Shown: piece after piece, positions 8,463 to 17,607 of the stretch | Layout: every line of letters begins with the position of its first letter | Numbering within the stretch: the stretch's first letter is position 1 | Assembly: GCA_046703825.1 (NCBI GenBank) | Contig: JBJKSO010000087.1 | Location: 62,001 to 126,000, forward strand | Reading direction: 5' to 3' | DNA: 64,000 bases | From: JBJKSO01 sp046703825 | Lineage (GTDB): Bacteria > Chloroflexota > Dormibacteria > Aeolococcales > Bog-877 | The notes under the pieces: model-generated | What the model was told of the DNA's origin: nothing | What the model saw: only the letters and a program-made list of their open reading frames with translations | Database searches by the model: none | Program-made: the position numbers and the translations under genes

Positions 8463-8519
8463 GCGGGACCCGCACCGCTAGGCTTCCCGCAGGAAGACGC
8501 CGCCCGCCAGGAGGGCTAA

Positions 8520-9923
8520 GTGCAGGACGCCGACGCTTTGGACAGACCCATGCAGGTGGTCGACTCGCTGCTGGAACTGGTCGGCAACACCCCGCTGCTG
8601 CGGCTTGATCGGGTCGGCCGGGGGCTTGACTGCACCCTCTTGGCCAAGCTGGAGTTGCTCAACCCGGGCGGCAGCGTCAAGGACCGCCCGGCCCTGGCCA
8701 TGATCGATGCGGCCGAAGCCTCCGGAGCGCTGCGACCGGGCGGCACCATAGTAGAACCCACCTCCGGAAACACCGGGGTGGGCCTGGCGATCGTGGCGGC
8801 CCGCCGCGGCTACCGCTGCGTGTTCGTGATGCCGGACAAGATCGCCCCGGAGAAGATCAACCTGCTGCGCGCCTACGGTGCCGAGGTGGTCGTCTGCCCC
8901 ACTACCGTCGCCCCCGAGCACCCGGACAGCTACTACTCGGTCTCCGACCGCCTGGCCCGCGAGATCCCAGGAGCGTACAAGCCAGACCAGTACAGCAATC
9001 CAGCCAACCCCTTGTCCCACCAGCGCTCAACCGGCCCGGAGATCTGGGAACAAACCGCGGGACGGATCACCCATCTGGTGGCCGGCGTCGGTACCGGTGG
9101 CACCATCACCGGAACCGGCCGCTTCCTCAAGGCGCAAAATCCCGGCGTCCAGGTGATCGGCGCCGACCCCGAGGGCTCGGTCTACTCCGGGGGGAGCGGA
9201 CGTCCCTACTTGGTGGAGGGGATCGGTGAGGACTTCTGGCCTATCGCCTTCGACCGGTCGGTGGTGGACCGCGTGGTCGCGGTCGCGGACCAGGATTCGT
9301 TCCTCACCGCCCGCCGGGTCACTCGCGAGGAAGGACTGCTCGTCGGTGGGTCCGGGGGCACGGCCGTCTTCGCCGCCCTCGAGGTGGGGTGCGAGCTGGG
9401 GCCGGAGAGCGTGGTGGTGGTGATCATCCCTGACTCCGGTCGCGGCTACCTCTCCAAGCTCTACAACGACGCCTGGATGGCCGATTTCGGCTTCCTGCGC
9501 TCGCCGGGTCCGGTTGCCGCCGACCTGCTGGCCGCGAAGCCGGGAGGGCTGCCGGAGCTGGTCCACGTCCATCCGCAGGAGAAGGTCCAGTCGGTGATCC
9601 AGTTGCTGCGCGAATACGGTGTCTCCCAGCTGCCGGTGATCAAGACCGAGCCGCCGCTGGCGGCCGCCGAGGTGCTGGGCGCGGTGCAGGAACTGGACCT
9701 GCTCCAGGGGGCGTTCGCCGACCCCGCCTCGCTCTCGCGCACCATCGGCGAGGTGATGGCCCCGGCGCTGCCCACCGTGGGGGCCGGAGCTTCCCTGGAC
9801 GAGATCGTCGAGAAGCTGCTGGACGGCCGCGGCGCCGTGCTGGTGATGGATGCGGGCCACCCGGTCGGTATCCTCACCCGCTCCGATCTCCTGGTGGCGC
9901 TTGCCGAGCGGGACCCACGCTGA
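8520..9923 (+). CDS. cystathionine beta-synthase with C-terminal CBS pair
   Basis: A fold type II PLP enzyme of 467 residues that condenses serine (or O-acetylserine) with homocysteine. The Schiff-base lysine is Lys54 in NPGGSVKDRP. The phosphate loop and substrate loops TSGNTGVGLA and GVGTGGTITGTGRFLK follow. Residues from about 335 to 465 contain two CBS motifs (VHPQEKVQSVIQLL and VGAGASLDEIVEKLL with a GILTRSDLL end), as in regulated CBS enzymes that sense adenosyl ligands. The GTG start at 8520 is preceded by an AGGAGGG ribosome site at good spacing. The next gene starts on the base after this stop, so the pair forms a reverse transsulfuration operon. The alternative, cysteine synthase, is less likely given the CBS pair and the partner. 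Confidence 0.93.
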   Translation: MQDADALDRPMQVVDSLLELVGNTPLLRLDRVGRGLDCTLLAKLELLNPGGSVKDRPALAMIDAAEASGALRPGGTIVEPTSGNTGVGLAIVAARRGYRCVFVMPDKIAPEKINLLRAYGAEVVVCPTTVAPEHPDSYYSVSDRLAREIPGAYKPDQYSNPANPLSHQRSTGPEIWEQTAGRITHLVAGVGTGGTITGTGRFLKAQNPGVQVIGADPEGSVYSGGSGRPYLVEGIGEDFWPIAFDRSVVDRVVAVADQDSFLTARRVTREEGLLVGGSGGTAVFAALEVGCELGPESVVVVIIPDSGRGYLSKLYNDAWMADFGFLRSPGPVAADLLAAKPGGLPELVHVHPQEKVQSVIQLLREYGVSQLPVIKTEPPLAAAEVLGAVQELDLLQGAFADPASLSRTIGEVMAPALPTVGAGASLDEIVEKLLDGRGAVLVMDAGHPVGILTRSDLLVALAERDPR

Positions 9924-11069
9924 GTGACCGAGCAGGCCGGCTTCGAGACCCGGGCAATTCATGCTGGCCAGGAACCCGACCCCAGCAGTGGGGCGGTGGT
10001 GCCGCCGATTCACCTGTCCACCACCTTCCGGCAGAGGGCTGTCGGCAGCCATCAGGGCTTCGAGTACTCCAGGTCGGGGAACCCGACTCGGGCAGCCCTC
10101 GAGCACCAGCTCGCCGCACTGGAGGGAGCCAGCCACGCCTACGCCTTCGCCAGCGGACTGGCCGCCGAGGATGCCGTCCTGCGGGCCCTGCTCCAACCCG
10201 GCGATCGGGTTCTGCTCGCCAACGACGTCTATGGCGGCACCTACCGGCTGATCTCCCAGGTGTACCGACCCCTGGGGGTGCAGTTCAGCACCGCTGACCT
10301 GACCGACCCAAGCGCGGTCGCTGGTACCTTGTCTTCCCCCACCCGCCTGGTGTGGGTGGAGACTCCGAGCAATCCCCGCCTGGGGGTCACCGACCTCGCC
10401 AACCTCAGCGGCGCAGTGCACCGGGCGGGGGCTCGCCTGGTGGTGGACAACACCTTCGCCACCCCCTTCCTGCAGAATCCCCTGGCCCTGGGGGCAGATC
10501 TCGTCCTGCACTCCAGCACCAAGTACCTGGGGGGGCACTCGGACGTGGTCGGCGGCATCGTGGCGCTCAACGACCCCGCGCTCGCCGAGAAGTTGGGCTT
10601 CCTCCAAAACGCCAGCGGCGCGGTGCCGGCACCGTTTGACTGCTATCTGGTCCAGCGCGGAATCAAGACGCTGGCGGTGCGAATGGAGCGGCACTGCCGT
10701 ACTGCCCAGCGGGTGGCCGAGTTCCTGTCGGGCCAGCCCGCAGTAGCCCAGGTGCTCTACCCAGGACTACCCGACCACCCGGGGCACGCGGTCGCCCGGC
10801 GGCAGATGCGTGGCTTCGGCGGCATGGTCTCCTTCCTCCACCGGGACGGGGAGACAGCCGCCCGGGAGTTCGCGGCCCGTACCCGGCTCTTCACCCTGGC
10901 CGAGTCTTTGGGCGCGGTGGAGTCGCTGGTGGAGCACCCCGCGGCCATGACCCACGCCGCCGCCGCCGGCTCGCCGCTGGAGGTGGATCCGGCCCTGGTC
11001 CGGCTCTCTGTGGGGCTGGAGAGCGAGGCGGACCTGATCGCCGACCTGAGATCGGCGCTGACGGACTGA
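9924..11069 (+). CDS. cystathionine gamma-lyase / gamma-synthase
   Basis: A fold type I PLP enzyme of the Cys/Met metabolism family, 381 residues. It starts with ETRAIHAGQEPDP, has the FEYSRSGNPTR tetramer-interface motif, the aspartate in VVDNTFATPFLQNP and the PLP lysine Lys200 in LHSSTKYLGGHSD. The GTG start abuts the TGA of the CBS gene directly (9921-9923, then 9924), which implies coupled translation. Paired with CBS, the parsimonious role is cleavage of cystathionine to cysteine, alpha-ketobutyrate and ammonia. Gamma-synthase and gamma-lyase cannot be separated reliably by motif, so synthase or dual activity stays possible. Confidence 0.92.
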   Translation: MTEQAGFETRAIHAGQEPDPSSGAVVPPIHLSTTFRQRAVGSHQGFEYSRSGNPTRAALEHQLAALEGASHAYAFASGLAAEDAVLRALLQPGDRVLLANDVYGGTYRLISQVYRPLGVQFSTADLTDPSAVAGTLSSPTRLVWVETPSNPRLGVTDLANLSGAVHRAGARLVVDNTFATPFLQNPLALGADLVLHSSTKYLGGHSDVVGGIVALNDPALAEKLGFLQNASGAVPAPFDCYLVQRGIKTLAVRMERHCRTAQRVAEFLSGQPAVAQVLYPGLPDHPGHAVARRQMRGFGGMVSFLHRDGETAAREFAARTRLFTLAESLGAVESLVEHPAAMTHAAAAGSPLEVDPALVRLSVGLESEADLIADLRSALTD

Positions 11070-11078
11070 CCGGTCCGG

Positions 11079-12161
11079 TCAGCCGCCGGGGAGCTGTCCC
11101 AGCACCACCGTCAGGCTGGTACTGCCCCCGCTCGGCTCCTGCACGGTGAGACTGACGGACTGGCCGGGCGCCAAGGTGGCGAGCGCGGCGGTCAGAGCGT
11201 CCACCGAGAGGGTGGCCTGGCCGTTGAGCGCGGTGATGATGTCACCGGCGACCAGACCCGCCTGGGAAGCCGCCGCCCGCGTCACCTGGATCACCAGCAC
11301 CCCCGAGGGCTGGCCCTGAGCGTTGCTGGCCTGGGCGACGTCGACGCCGATGAAGGCGCGCCCGGAGTTGACCACATGGCCGTACTTGGCGATCTGGCCG
11401 GCCAGATTGGAGACCGTCTGGCTGGGGATGGCGAACCCGATCCCGTCCGCGGCGGTGCCCCCGATCTGCTGATCCAGGGCGACCAGGGTTGGCACCCCTA
11501 CCACTCGGCCCGAGAGGTCCACCAGCGCCCCTCCGCTGTTGCCCGGGTTTATCGCGGCGCTGGTTTGCACCATGTCCGGGATAGTGACCGACGGTGACTC
11601 GGAAACGGTCCGCCCGAGCGCGCTGACGATCCCCTCGGTGGCGCTGCTCTGGAGACCCAGCGGGTTGCCGATCGCCATCACCACCTCCCCGACCTGAACC
11701 TGGCTCGGGGTGGCGAACTTCGCCGGGTGAAGGCCGGTGGCGTTGATGTGGATCACCGCCAAGTCGTCGGCGGGGAAGGCGCTCACCAAGCTGCCGTGGT
11801 ACTGCCGCCCGCTGGCCAGGGTCACGGTGAAGCTCTTGAAGCCGTCGGCGACGTGGTTGTTGGTGACGATATCGCCGCCGGTGTTGAAGACGATCCCGGA
11901 GCCCAGATCCGCGGAGGTGGAGATCTGTACCACCGAGGGGCTGACGGTGCGATACAGCTTGACCAGTTGGGCCTGCAGCCCCAAGAGCGCAGCCGGCGGC
12001 TGGACCGGCTCCGCCTTCAGCGCCTGGTGCTGGACCGCCGGCTGGGCCGTGCTGGCGCACCCAGCCAGGGCGAGCAGGCTCAGGGCCAGCAGAGGAGCAG
12101 CTGCGCGGGTACCGACAAAGTGCACTACCGAGCGCCCCGCTGTTGCCGCATTCGCATTCAC
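11079..12161 (-). CDS. HtrA/DegP-like serine protease lipoprotein with PDZ domain
   Basis: A 360-residue S1C protease. The N-terminus has a hydrophobic stretch ending in the lipobox LAGC (Cys35), so the mature protein is probably lipid-anchored on the outer face of the membrane. The trypsin-like triad is His103 (NNHVAD), Asp133 (DDLAVI) and Ser209 (NPGNSGGAL). One PDZ domain occupies about residues 260-355 (GVLVIQVTRAAASQAG, GDIITALNG). The family degrades misfolded exported proteins. The GTG start at 12161 has AGGA only a few bases ahead, so it is not fully certain. The gene is convergent with the CBS-CGL pair (9 bases between stops) and follows the DUF885 gene after 54 bases. Confidence 0.93.
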   Translation of the reverse strand: MNANAATAGRSVVHFVGTRAAAPLLALSLLALAGCASTAQPAVQHQALKAEPVQPPAALLGLQAQLVKLYRTVSPSVVQISTSADLGSGIVFNTGGDIVTNNHVADGFKSFTVTLASGRQYHGSLVSAFPADDLAVIHINATGLHPAKFATPSQVQVGEVVMAIGNPLGLQSSATEGIVSALGRTVSESPSVTIPDMVQTSAAINPGNSGGALVDLSGRVVGVPTLVALDQQIGGTAADGIGFAIPSQTVSNLAGQIAKYGHVVNSGRAFIGVDVAQASNAQGQPSGVLVIQVTRAAASQAGLVAGDIITALNGQATLSVDALTAALATLAPGQSVSLTVQEPSGGSTSLTVVLGQLPGG

Positions 12162-12215
12162 TTCCTGTCTAGGGCGCCAAGGTTAATGTCAGCTGGGAGA
12201 GCTCTTAGAGCACTC

Positions 12216-13850
12216 TCACTGCCGCTCCGGGACCAAGCGCCGCAGCAGCCGGGGTGGTGGTGAGCCCTGGGCCAGGTATGGATCGTAGGACGAGATCTCG
12301 CCCGCCTCCCTAAAGAGATCGTCGAGCTCCGCGTAGCCCACGAAGTAGGTGGACAACTGGCACGAGGTGAGGCAGGCGCGCCGCCACTTCGCCGCTGCCT
12401 CCTCCTGCTCCTGCAGCCCGACCCTGGTCATGAGCTGCAGCGCCTCTCCCTCGTCCATGGCCTCGGCGTGGACGCCGGCGTCGATGATGGCGTTGAGGGT
12501 GAAGCGGAGCCGGACTTTGAGCTGGACCAGCCGAAAGGCCTCGCCCCCGAAGCCCAACTCCGCCATGATCCGCTCCGCGTGGCAGGCCCACCCCTCTACG
12601 AAGGGACCGCTCCACAGCGCCTGCCGCACCTTGCTCGGCCCCGCGAAGCGCCGCGCCCAGGCGAGCTGGAGCATGTGACCCGGTACGCCTTCGTGGGCCA
12701 TCAGCTCCGCCAAAGCGGTCAGGTTGTACTCGCGATAGAAGGATTCGACCCGTTGCGGGGTCCAGTCGCTGGGCGCGGGCGCGATCGCGATCTTGGTCTT
12801 GGCCCCCTCCTCGAACGGGCCGGCCGGGTCGCAGTAGGCGCCCGCCACCCCGCGCCGGAACTCGGGCATGACCTCGATCTCGTAGCTGTCGTCCGGCAGC
12901 TGTATCAGACCCGACGCCCGGACCGTCCGGGCCGCTGCCGCCAAAATCCGCTCGCACTCGGCGATGACGGTCGCGTTGTCCGGCCGCTCCGCCGCGATGC
13001 GATCGAGCGCGCGCTCGGCCGCGCCCTCGGCCCCCTCCCGCTCCCCCAAAAGGGCGCAGGCGCGCCGGTCGAGTTCGCCGCGGACCTGGAAGAGCTCGGT
13101 CTGAGCCCGCTCGCTGATCTGGGCCGGCGACAGGTCGGACTGTAGCGTCAGGCGCAGCTTCTTCGAAAAGCCTTCCGGTCCCAGCCGGTACTCCCCGGCT
13201 GCCCGCTGCTGCAGGTCGTCCAGGAAGACCCCGAAGCGCTGCCAGGCGTCGGCGGCCCGCACCTGGGCGGCGGCCAGGCCGGACCGTCCCGGGACGTCGT
13301 CCCACCCGGCCGCGAGGCGGCTCACCTCATCGGTCATCAACTGAGCAGCGCCCCCGTGCTGCTCGAGGGCGGTCTTCACGTGGATGGCGGGGGGATTCTC
13401 CAGCTGGCGCATCCCCAGGGCCACCAGACCGGGCACCAGCTCTAGCCGGGAGCGGATGGCCCGCAGCCTGTCGCCGATCGGCTGGGTATCGCGGGTCAAC
13501 AGCGGGTAGAGGGCGTCGCCGGGGTTGTAGACGAGCGGGTTCCAGGCCGGCTCCCGCAGCTCCCGCAAACTGAACGCAGCCCGCTCCAGCTCCGCTCCCA
13601 GGATCTCCAGATCGACCTGCGCCTGCTGGTCCAGTCCCGGGCGCTCCAAGTTCGCCACGCGCCGGCCCCAATCAGCCAGCCTGCCAGCCAGAGCTTCTTG
13701 CAGACCCAGGTCGCGCTCGGCCAGCTGGTGGTCGAAGCGATGGTCGCCCAGGGCGGTGGCTTCCTCCGGCTGGGCCGCCAGCAAGGCGTCGACAGCCGCG
13801 TCCGCCAGCTCCCTGAAGTCCTCCACTTGCCCCAAGTATCCGCCCGCCAC
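12216..13850 (-). CDS. DUF885 family protein (putative metallopeptidase-like)
   Basis: A 544-residue protein without signal peptide, typical in length for DUF885. The diagnostic HEGVPGH motif is present with His386, Glu387 and His392, followed by MLQLAWARR. Preceding it is the FYREYNLTALAELMA helix, and near the C-terminus DAGVHAEAMDEGEA, both characteristic. HExxxGH-like spacing suggests a zinc-binding site and a peptidase-type function, but members of this family are largely uncharacterised. The start is GTG 13850; GTG 13826, eight residues in, is an alternative with a GGGGCAA upstream. Downstream on the same strand is the HtrA lipoprotein; upstream is the GH5 gene with a gap of 20 bases. 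Confidence 0.88.
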   Translation of the reverse strand: MAGGYLGQVEDFRELADAAVDALLAAQPEEATALGDHRFDHQLAERDLGLQEALAGRLADWGRRVANLERPGLDQQAQVDLEILGAELERAAFSLRELREPAWNPLVYNPGDALYPLLTRDTQPIGDRLRAIRSRLELVPGLVALGMRQLENPPAIHVKTALEQHGGAAQLMTDEVSRLAAGWDDVPGRSGLAAAQVRAADAWQRFGVFLDDLQQRAAGEYRLGPEGFSKKLRLTLQSDLSPAQISERAQTELFQVRGELDRRACALLGEREGAEGAAERALDRIAAERPDNATVIAECERILAAAARTVRASGLIQLPDDSYEIEVMPEFRRGVAGAYCDPAGPFEEGAKTKIAIAPAPSDWTPQRVESFYREYNLTALAELMAHEGVPGHMLQLAWARRFAGPSKVRQALWSGPFVEGWACHAERIMAELGFGGEAFRLVQLKVRLRFTLNAIIDAGVHAEAMDEGEALQLMTRVGLQEQEEAAAKWRRACLTSCQLSTYFVGYAELDDLFREAGEISSYDPYLAQGSPPPRLLRRLVPERQ

Positions 13851-13870
13851 CCCCGGTTCCGGGAGCTGGC

Positions 13871-15472
13871 TCAGCTGAACGAGAGCTGCAGCGAGTGCTC
13901 CTCGGCGGTGCCGCGAATCAACACCGTAAGGAGGTGGGTGTGCGGGTCGAGGTGGGCACTGATCTTCGCGGCCGGCACGCTGCTGCGAATCTCGAAGCTG
14001 TGGAAGAAGCGGGGCACCTCGATCTCGAGCGGACGCCCAGCCACGCGGCCGCGGAAGCGCAGGCGGAGCCGTCCCTGCCGGTAGTTGTAGCTGAGCAACT
14101 GCAGGGTGCCCGGCGTCGCACGCGGGAAGGCCCGCGCCACGAGTCGTAGCCGCGAGGGATGCTTCAAAAAGGCCCAGCTGCCCCCCTCGTCCCAGTCCCA
14201 GAACGCCCAGCCCAGCTTGAAGCGATCCAGTTCATTCATCTCGCGGGCGATCCACTGGTTGCCCGCCCTTCCCGGGTTGTCTCCGATCTCCCCCACCCAG
14301 GGAGCCCCGCCGTCCTCGCGCGCCTGCTGCTCCAGCAGCCGCAAAGGGGCAGAGTACTCGGGCACCGGCTTCTGCCAGGGCGGCTCGAGCAGGGTGGCGA
14401 AGACGTGGCTGGAATAGACCAGGTTGGGGTAGGGCAGCCGGCCCACGTAGGTGGGTAGACCGAAGGACAGGGTCTGCTCGGTGATGTACATCTGTCGGGG
14501 TGCGATCCGCACCAAATGGGTTATCAGGGCGGCCTCGAAGGGGAGCAAGTACTTCTTCTCGAACAGCCCGGGGGGCACCGGGAACGGGTGGGGCTCGTTC
14601 CACAGGTCAAAGCCGGCCACCGCCGAGTCGCGGGCGAAGGTCCGGGCGAGCACGCTCCAGACCTGGCGCACATCTTGCTGCCAACCCCCAAGGTCCGTCC
14701 AGAAGATCCCGTAGCTCGCGATCACTCCGGGGGCGGCATGCCGGTCCCAGGGCGAGGGCAGCTGCGTAAACGAGCGCGGCAGAAACCCGGCGGTGGCCCA
14801 CGATGGCGCGCCGTCACCGTGGTAGTAGATGCTCCAGTCGATGTTGTGCAGGTCCAGGATGGTGTAAATACGCTCCCGGGCCGCCTCCGCCACCACCCGG
14901 CGGATGCGGCCGATATAGGCGCGGTCGATGCGACCGGGCTGCGGCTCGATTTCGGACCAGTCGACCGGCAGCCGGATTACGTCGAATCCGTCGGCGGCCA
15001 TCTGGGCGAAGGCGGCAGCGTCGGGCACCGGGCCCGGCTTCATGTCCTGGGCCTGCTCCAGGCCGGTGACGTTCATCCCTCGCAGAAGCACCTGCCGCCC
15101 CGAGCTGTCGTAGATCGCCCGACCGTCACTGTGCAGCCAGGGCAGGGCCGGCTGTGCCGGCACCGCGGCTCGCGTGCGGGCGCCAGCCGGGTAGGCCGGG
15201 TACGAGTTGGGTATCAGCGCAAACAGGGTCAGCCCCAAGCTCAGCAGCAAGAAGAGGCCTACCAGCGCAGTCAGGCAGCCGCAGCAGCCGCGCACAGGAC
15301 GGGGCCAGCCTCCCGGCCAGCGCCAGAGTCGGCGCGGACGCAGCCGCCGGCCGCGACTCTGCACCGTCACCCTTGTCGCCTGGGGGAGCTGGGACAACCA
15401 CTTCCCTCCGCTCTGTCGTACGACAGTTTGACCGCTGCGGACCGCCCGCCAAGGACAAGGTAACTTCGGCAC
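13871..15472 (-). CDS. membrane-anchored GH5 glycoside hydrolase, endoglycoceramidase-like
   Basis: A protein of up to 533 residues with an arginine-rich N-terminus, one membrane helix at about residues 66-87 and an extracellular GH5 TIM barrel. The RGMNVTG strand, the VIRLPVDWSEIEPQPG barrel strand and the GDGAPSWA element match endoglycosylceramidase-type GH5 enzymes. The acid/base is Glu293 in WNEPHP and the nucleophile Glu395 in WVGEIGD. A beta-sandwich C-terminal part follows (YNYRQGRLRLRFRG). Such enzymes cut the bond between glycan and lipid, but related GH5 members act on other beta-glycosides. GTG 15472 has GGAG just upstream; TTG 15397 with GGAGGG is an alternative. It is divergent from the GH31/36-like gene (51 bases apart), suggesting shared regulation. 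A paralogue sits at the right edge of the window. Confidence 0.85.
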   Translation of the reverse strand: MPKLPCPWRAVRSGQTVVRQSGGKWLSQLPQATRVTVQSRGRRLRPRRLWRWPGGWPRPVRGCCGCLTALVGLFLLLSLGLTLFALIPNSYPAYPAGARTRAAVPAQPALPWLHSDGRAIYDSSGRQVLLRGMNVTGLEQAQDMKPGPVPDAAAFAQMAADGFDVIRLPVDWSEIEPQPGRIDRAYIGRIRRVVAEAARERIYTILDLHNIDWSIYYHGDGAPSWATAGFLPRSFTQLPSPWDRHAAPGVIASYGIFWTDLGGWQQDVRQVWSVLARTFARDSAVAGFDLWNEPHPFPVPPGLFEKKYLLPFEAALITHLVRIAPRQMYITEQTLSFGLPTYVGRLPYPNLVYSSHVFATLLEPPWQKPVPEYSAPLRLLEQQAREDGGAPWVGEIGDNPGRAGNQWIAREMNELDRFKLGWAFWDWDEGGSWAFLKHPSRLRLVARAFPRATPGTLQLLSYNYRQGRLRLRFRGRVAGRPLEIEVPRFFHSFEIRSSVPAAKISAHLDPHTHLLTVLIRGTAEEHSLQLSFS

Positions 15473-15523
15473 CCGGCTCCGCCGTTACCACTGGCGAGAC
15501 CCCCACCAGATCAGGAGCTCTTT

Positions 15524-17605
15524 GTGCCCCACGGACCCAGGCGGACGGCGGGGGTCGCCCTTTGTGCGGCCGCGGTGGCGGTGGGCTCAGGACTGCTCGG
15601 TGGCAGCCATGCCGCTGCGGCTACCCCAGCCCGGCGCGCCGCCCTCACCCTGAGCCCGCACCCGGCCGTGCACTCCATCAGGGAGGCGCGCTATCGGCTA
15701 GCGGTCAGCCGCACCGGCATGGTGACGGTAGAAACCCCCGGGGGCCAGGCCATCACCCGCTTTCCCCTCGTGGCCGAGGCGGGCTGGGAGACGCCGCCGG
15801 CAGACCTTACCTTCTCCACCAGCTGGCACGGTGGCGAGCTCAGGTCAGCCGCGTACACCGCCGGGTCGGTGCTAGTGGACCGGGCCCAGCTCGTTCCCCG
15901 GGCGGACTTCTTCACGGTGAGGTTTCAGACCCGGGTCGGCCCGGCTCCCGCCATCTCCCCCAGCTTCTTCTTCAACGGCCGCACCGGGCTGTCGGTGCAC
16001 TCGGCCAGAGGCGGGTTCTCACCCGACCCGCGGCGCTCCCTCCTGAGCCGGACCCCGTCAGTGGTGATCGCTCGGGGCGGGCCCTTCGCGCCCCCCCCGT
16101 TCGACCTTCAGCTCCACTTCGGCGACCACTGGCTCGGTTTCGGGCTGCAGCAGGTTCCGGACGCAACCCGGATGGCCGTCACCGGCAGCGGCGAGGTGAA
16201 GGTCAACTACCCACTGGAGGCTCTGCGCAAGTTCCGGGACCGCGGCGCCGGCGGCCGGGTGGGATGGCAGGCGGGCGCGCCGGTAGTCGGCTACCCCACC
16301 TTCGTCTTCACCTTGGCCAGCAACCCCTGGAAGGGGCTCGGCGACTACCAAACCGCACTGGGTCGGTTGGGGCTGGCCAAGATGGCGGCGCCGCCCGGAA
16401 GCTGGCCCAGCTGGTGGTCGCGCCCCATCGTCGACCCCTGGGGCCAGCAGGTGCTCACCCACGCCGACCGTCGCTCGCCCACTTACACCGCGGCCTGGAT
16501 CCGCCGCTATATCAGGGAGTGGAGGTCCCGCTTTGGTGTGCGGCAGGTCACTCTGGTGATCGACTCGCAGTGGCAGGCCAGACTCGGTTCGGCGACCCCC
16601 AGCAGCCGTTTCGGGGGGCTCGCGGGGATGCGCCGGCTCATCCATGGCCTGCAGGCGCAGGGCGTGCATGTGCTCCTCTGGTGGCCGCTTTGGATAGACG
16701 TCGGCGGCCCCCAGGTGGGGCAGCTACACGAGTCCAAGCTCGCCTACCCCCAAGCCCGCCACCGCCGGCCGCTCTACGACCCCACCAACGCTGGGTTCCC
16801 GGCTCTGCTGCACCAGCAGGTGCAAACCCTGCTGGGATCGGGCAGCCATGACCTGGGGGCTAATGGTCTCAAGCTCGACTGGGGCCAGATCACCCCCAAA
16901 CCCGGTTCGGTGCACTTCTCGCGGCCATGGTTGGGCATGGGGGCGGCGGCACTGCTGCGCTACATGCGCCTGCTCTACACCGACTCACAGCAAGTGCAGC
17001 CCGGTTCACTGGTGGACGCCAGCGCCGTGGCTCCCCAGTACCGTCCCTACCTCGACGTCCTGCGGCTCTACGACTCCTCGACGGAGCTCAAGTGGCAGGA
17101 GCGGGCACGGGTGGTGGCGGCGGCCGACCCCGGACGGCTCATCGACGGCGACGACTGGCGGGTGCCTTCATCGCAGGCAATCGCCCACGCCGTCACCAGC
17201 ACGGTCTACGGGACCCCGGCTAGCTACTTCCTAACACGCTGGTTCGACGGTGCACCGCTGGGCCGCCGGCAAGCCCACGTGCTGGGGGAGATCATGCGCC
17301 TGGCCGCGCTGAAAGGACAGGGTCACGCCTCGCCTCTCCCGGGGGGACAGTGGGCGTACCGGGTGCACGGGCAGCTCAGGGCGAGAACCATGGACCGCGG
17401 CAAGGCACTGGTCATCTATCAGCCGGTCAAGGGCTGCGATCCCTCTCTCCGCGCCGAAGTCATCAGCGCCACTTCCACCACGCTCCGCGTCCGCCCCACA
17501 CCTGCCGGCCGCCCGGTGCTGGTGCGGCTGGACGCGGGGCGGCCTCAGGGCGTGGGCGTGGAGCGGGCCGGATGCCGCATCCCGGAGCCGCCCGGAAGCG
17601 CCTGA
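15524..17605 (+). CDS. secreted TIM-barrel glycoside hydrolase, GH31/GH36-like
   Basis: A 693-residue exported protein starting at GTG 15524 with AGGAG seven bases upstream. A Sec signal peptide covers about residues 1-33, ending GGSHAAAATP. An N-terminal beta-sandwich (residues 45-270) precedes a TIM barrel (about 290-600). The likely nucleophile is Asp452 in GLKLDWGQ, as in clans GH-D and GH31 (KLDxG/Q type), and LIDGDDWRVPSS downstream may hold the acid/base. The VDPWGQQ, LVIDSQWQ and LLWWPLW strands fit the barrel. The exact GH family is unsure; an alpha-galactosidase or alpha-glucosidase-like activity is the best guess. The 3' end is two bases from the convergent GH36 gene, and the neighbouring galactokinase suggests galactosides as substrates. 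Confidence 0.8.
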   Translation: MPHGPRRTAGVALCAAAVAVGSGLLGGSHAAAATPARRAALTLSPHPAVHSIREARYRLAVSRTGMVTVETPGGQAITRFPLVAEAGWETPPADLTFSTSWHGGELRSAAYTAGSVLVDRAQLVPRADFFTVRFQTRVGPAPAISPSFFFNGRTGLSVHSARGGFSPDPRRSLLSRTPSVVIARGGPFAPPPFDLQLHFGDHWLGFGLQQVPDATRMAVTGSGEVKVNYPLEALRKFRDRGAGGRVGWQAGAPVVGYPTFVFTLASNPWKGLGDYQTALGRLGLAKMAAPPGSWPSWWSRPIVDPWGQQVLTHADRRSPTYTAAWIRRYIREWRSRFGVRQVTLVIDSQWQARLGSATPSSRFGGLAGMRRLIHGLQAQGVHVLLWWPLWIDVGGPQVGQLHESKLAYPQARHRRPLYDPTNAGFPALLHQQVQTLLGSGSHDLGANGLKLDWGQITPKPGSVHFSRPWLGMGAAALLRYMRLLYTDSQQVQPGSLVDASAVAPQYRPYLDVLRLYDSSTELKWQERARVVAAADPGRLIDGDDWRVPSSQAIAHAVTSTVYGTPASYFLTRWFDGAPLGRRQAHVLGEIMRLAALKGQGHASPLPGGQWAYRVHGQLRARTMDRGKALVIYQPVKGCDPSLRAEVISATSTTLRVRPTPAGRPVLVRLDAGRPQGVGVERAGCRIPEPPGSA

Positions 17606-17607
17606 GG

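Noticed and set aside
9027..10694. A 555-residue minus-strand frame spanning CBS and CGL
   Set aside because: It covers two well defined PLP enzyme genes on the plus strand and its translation is histidine- and glutamine-rich without motifs.
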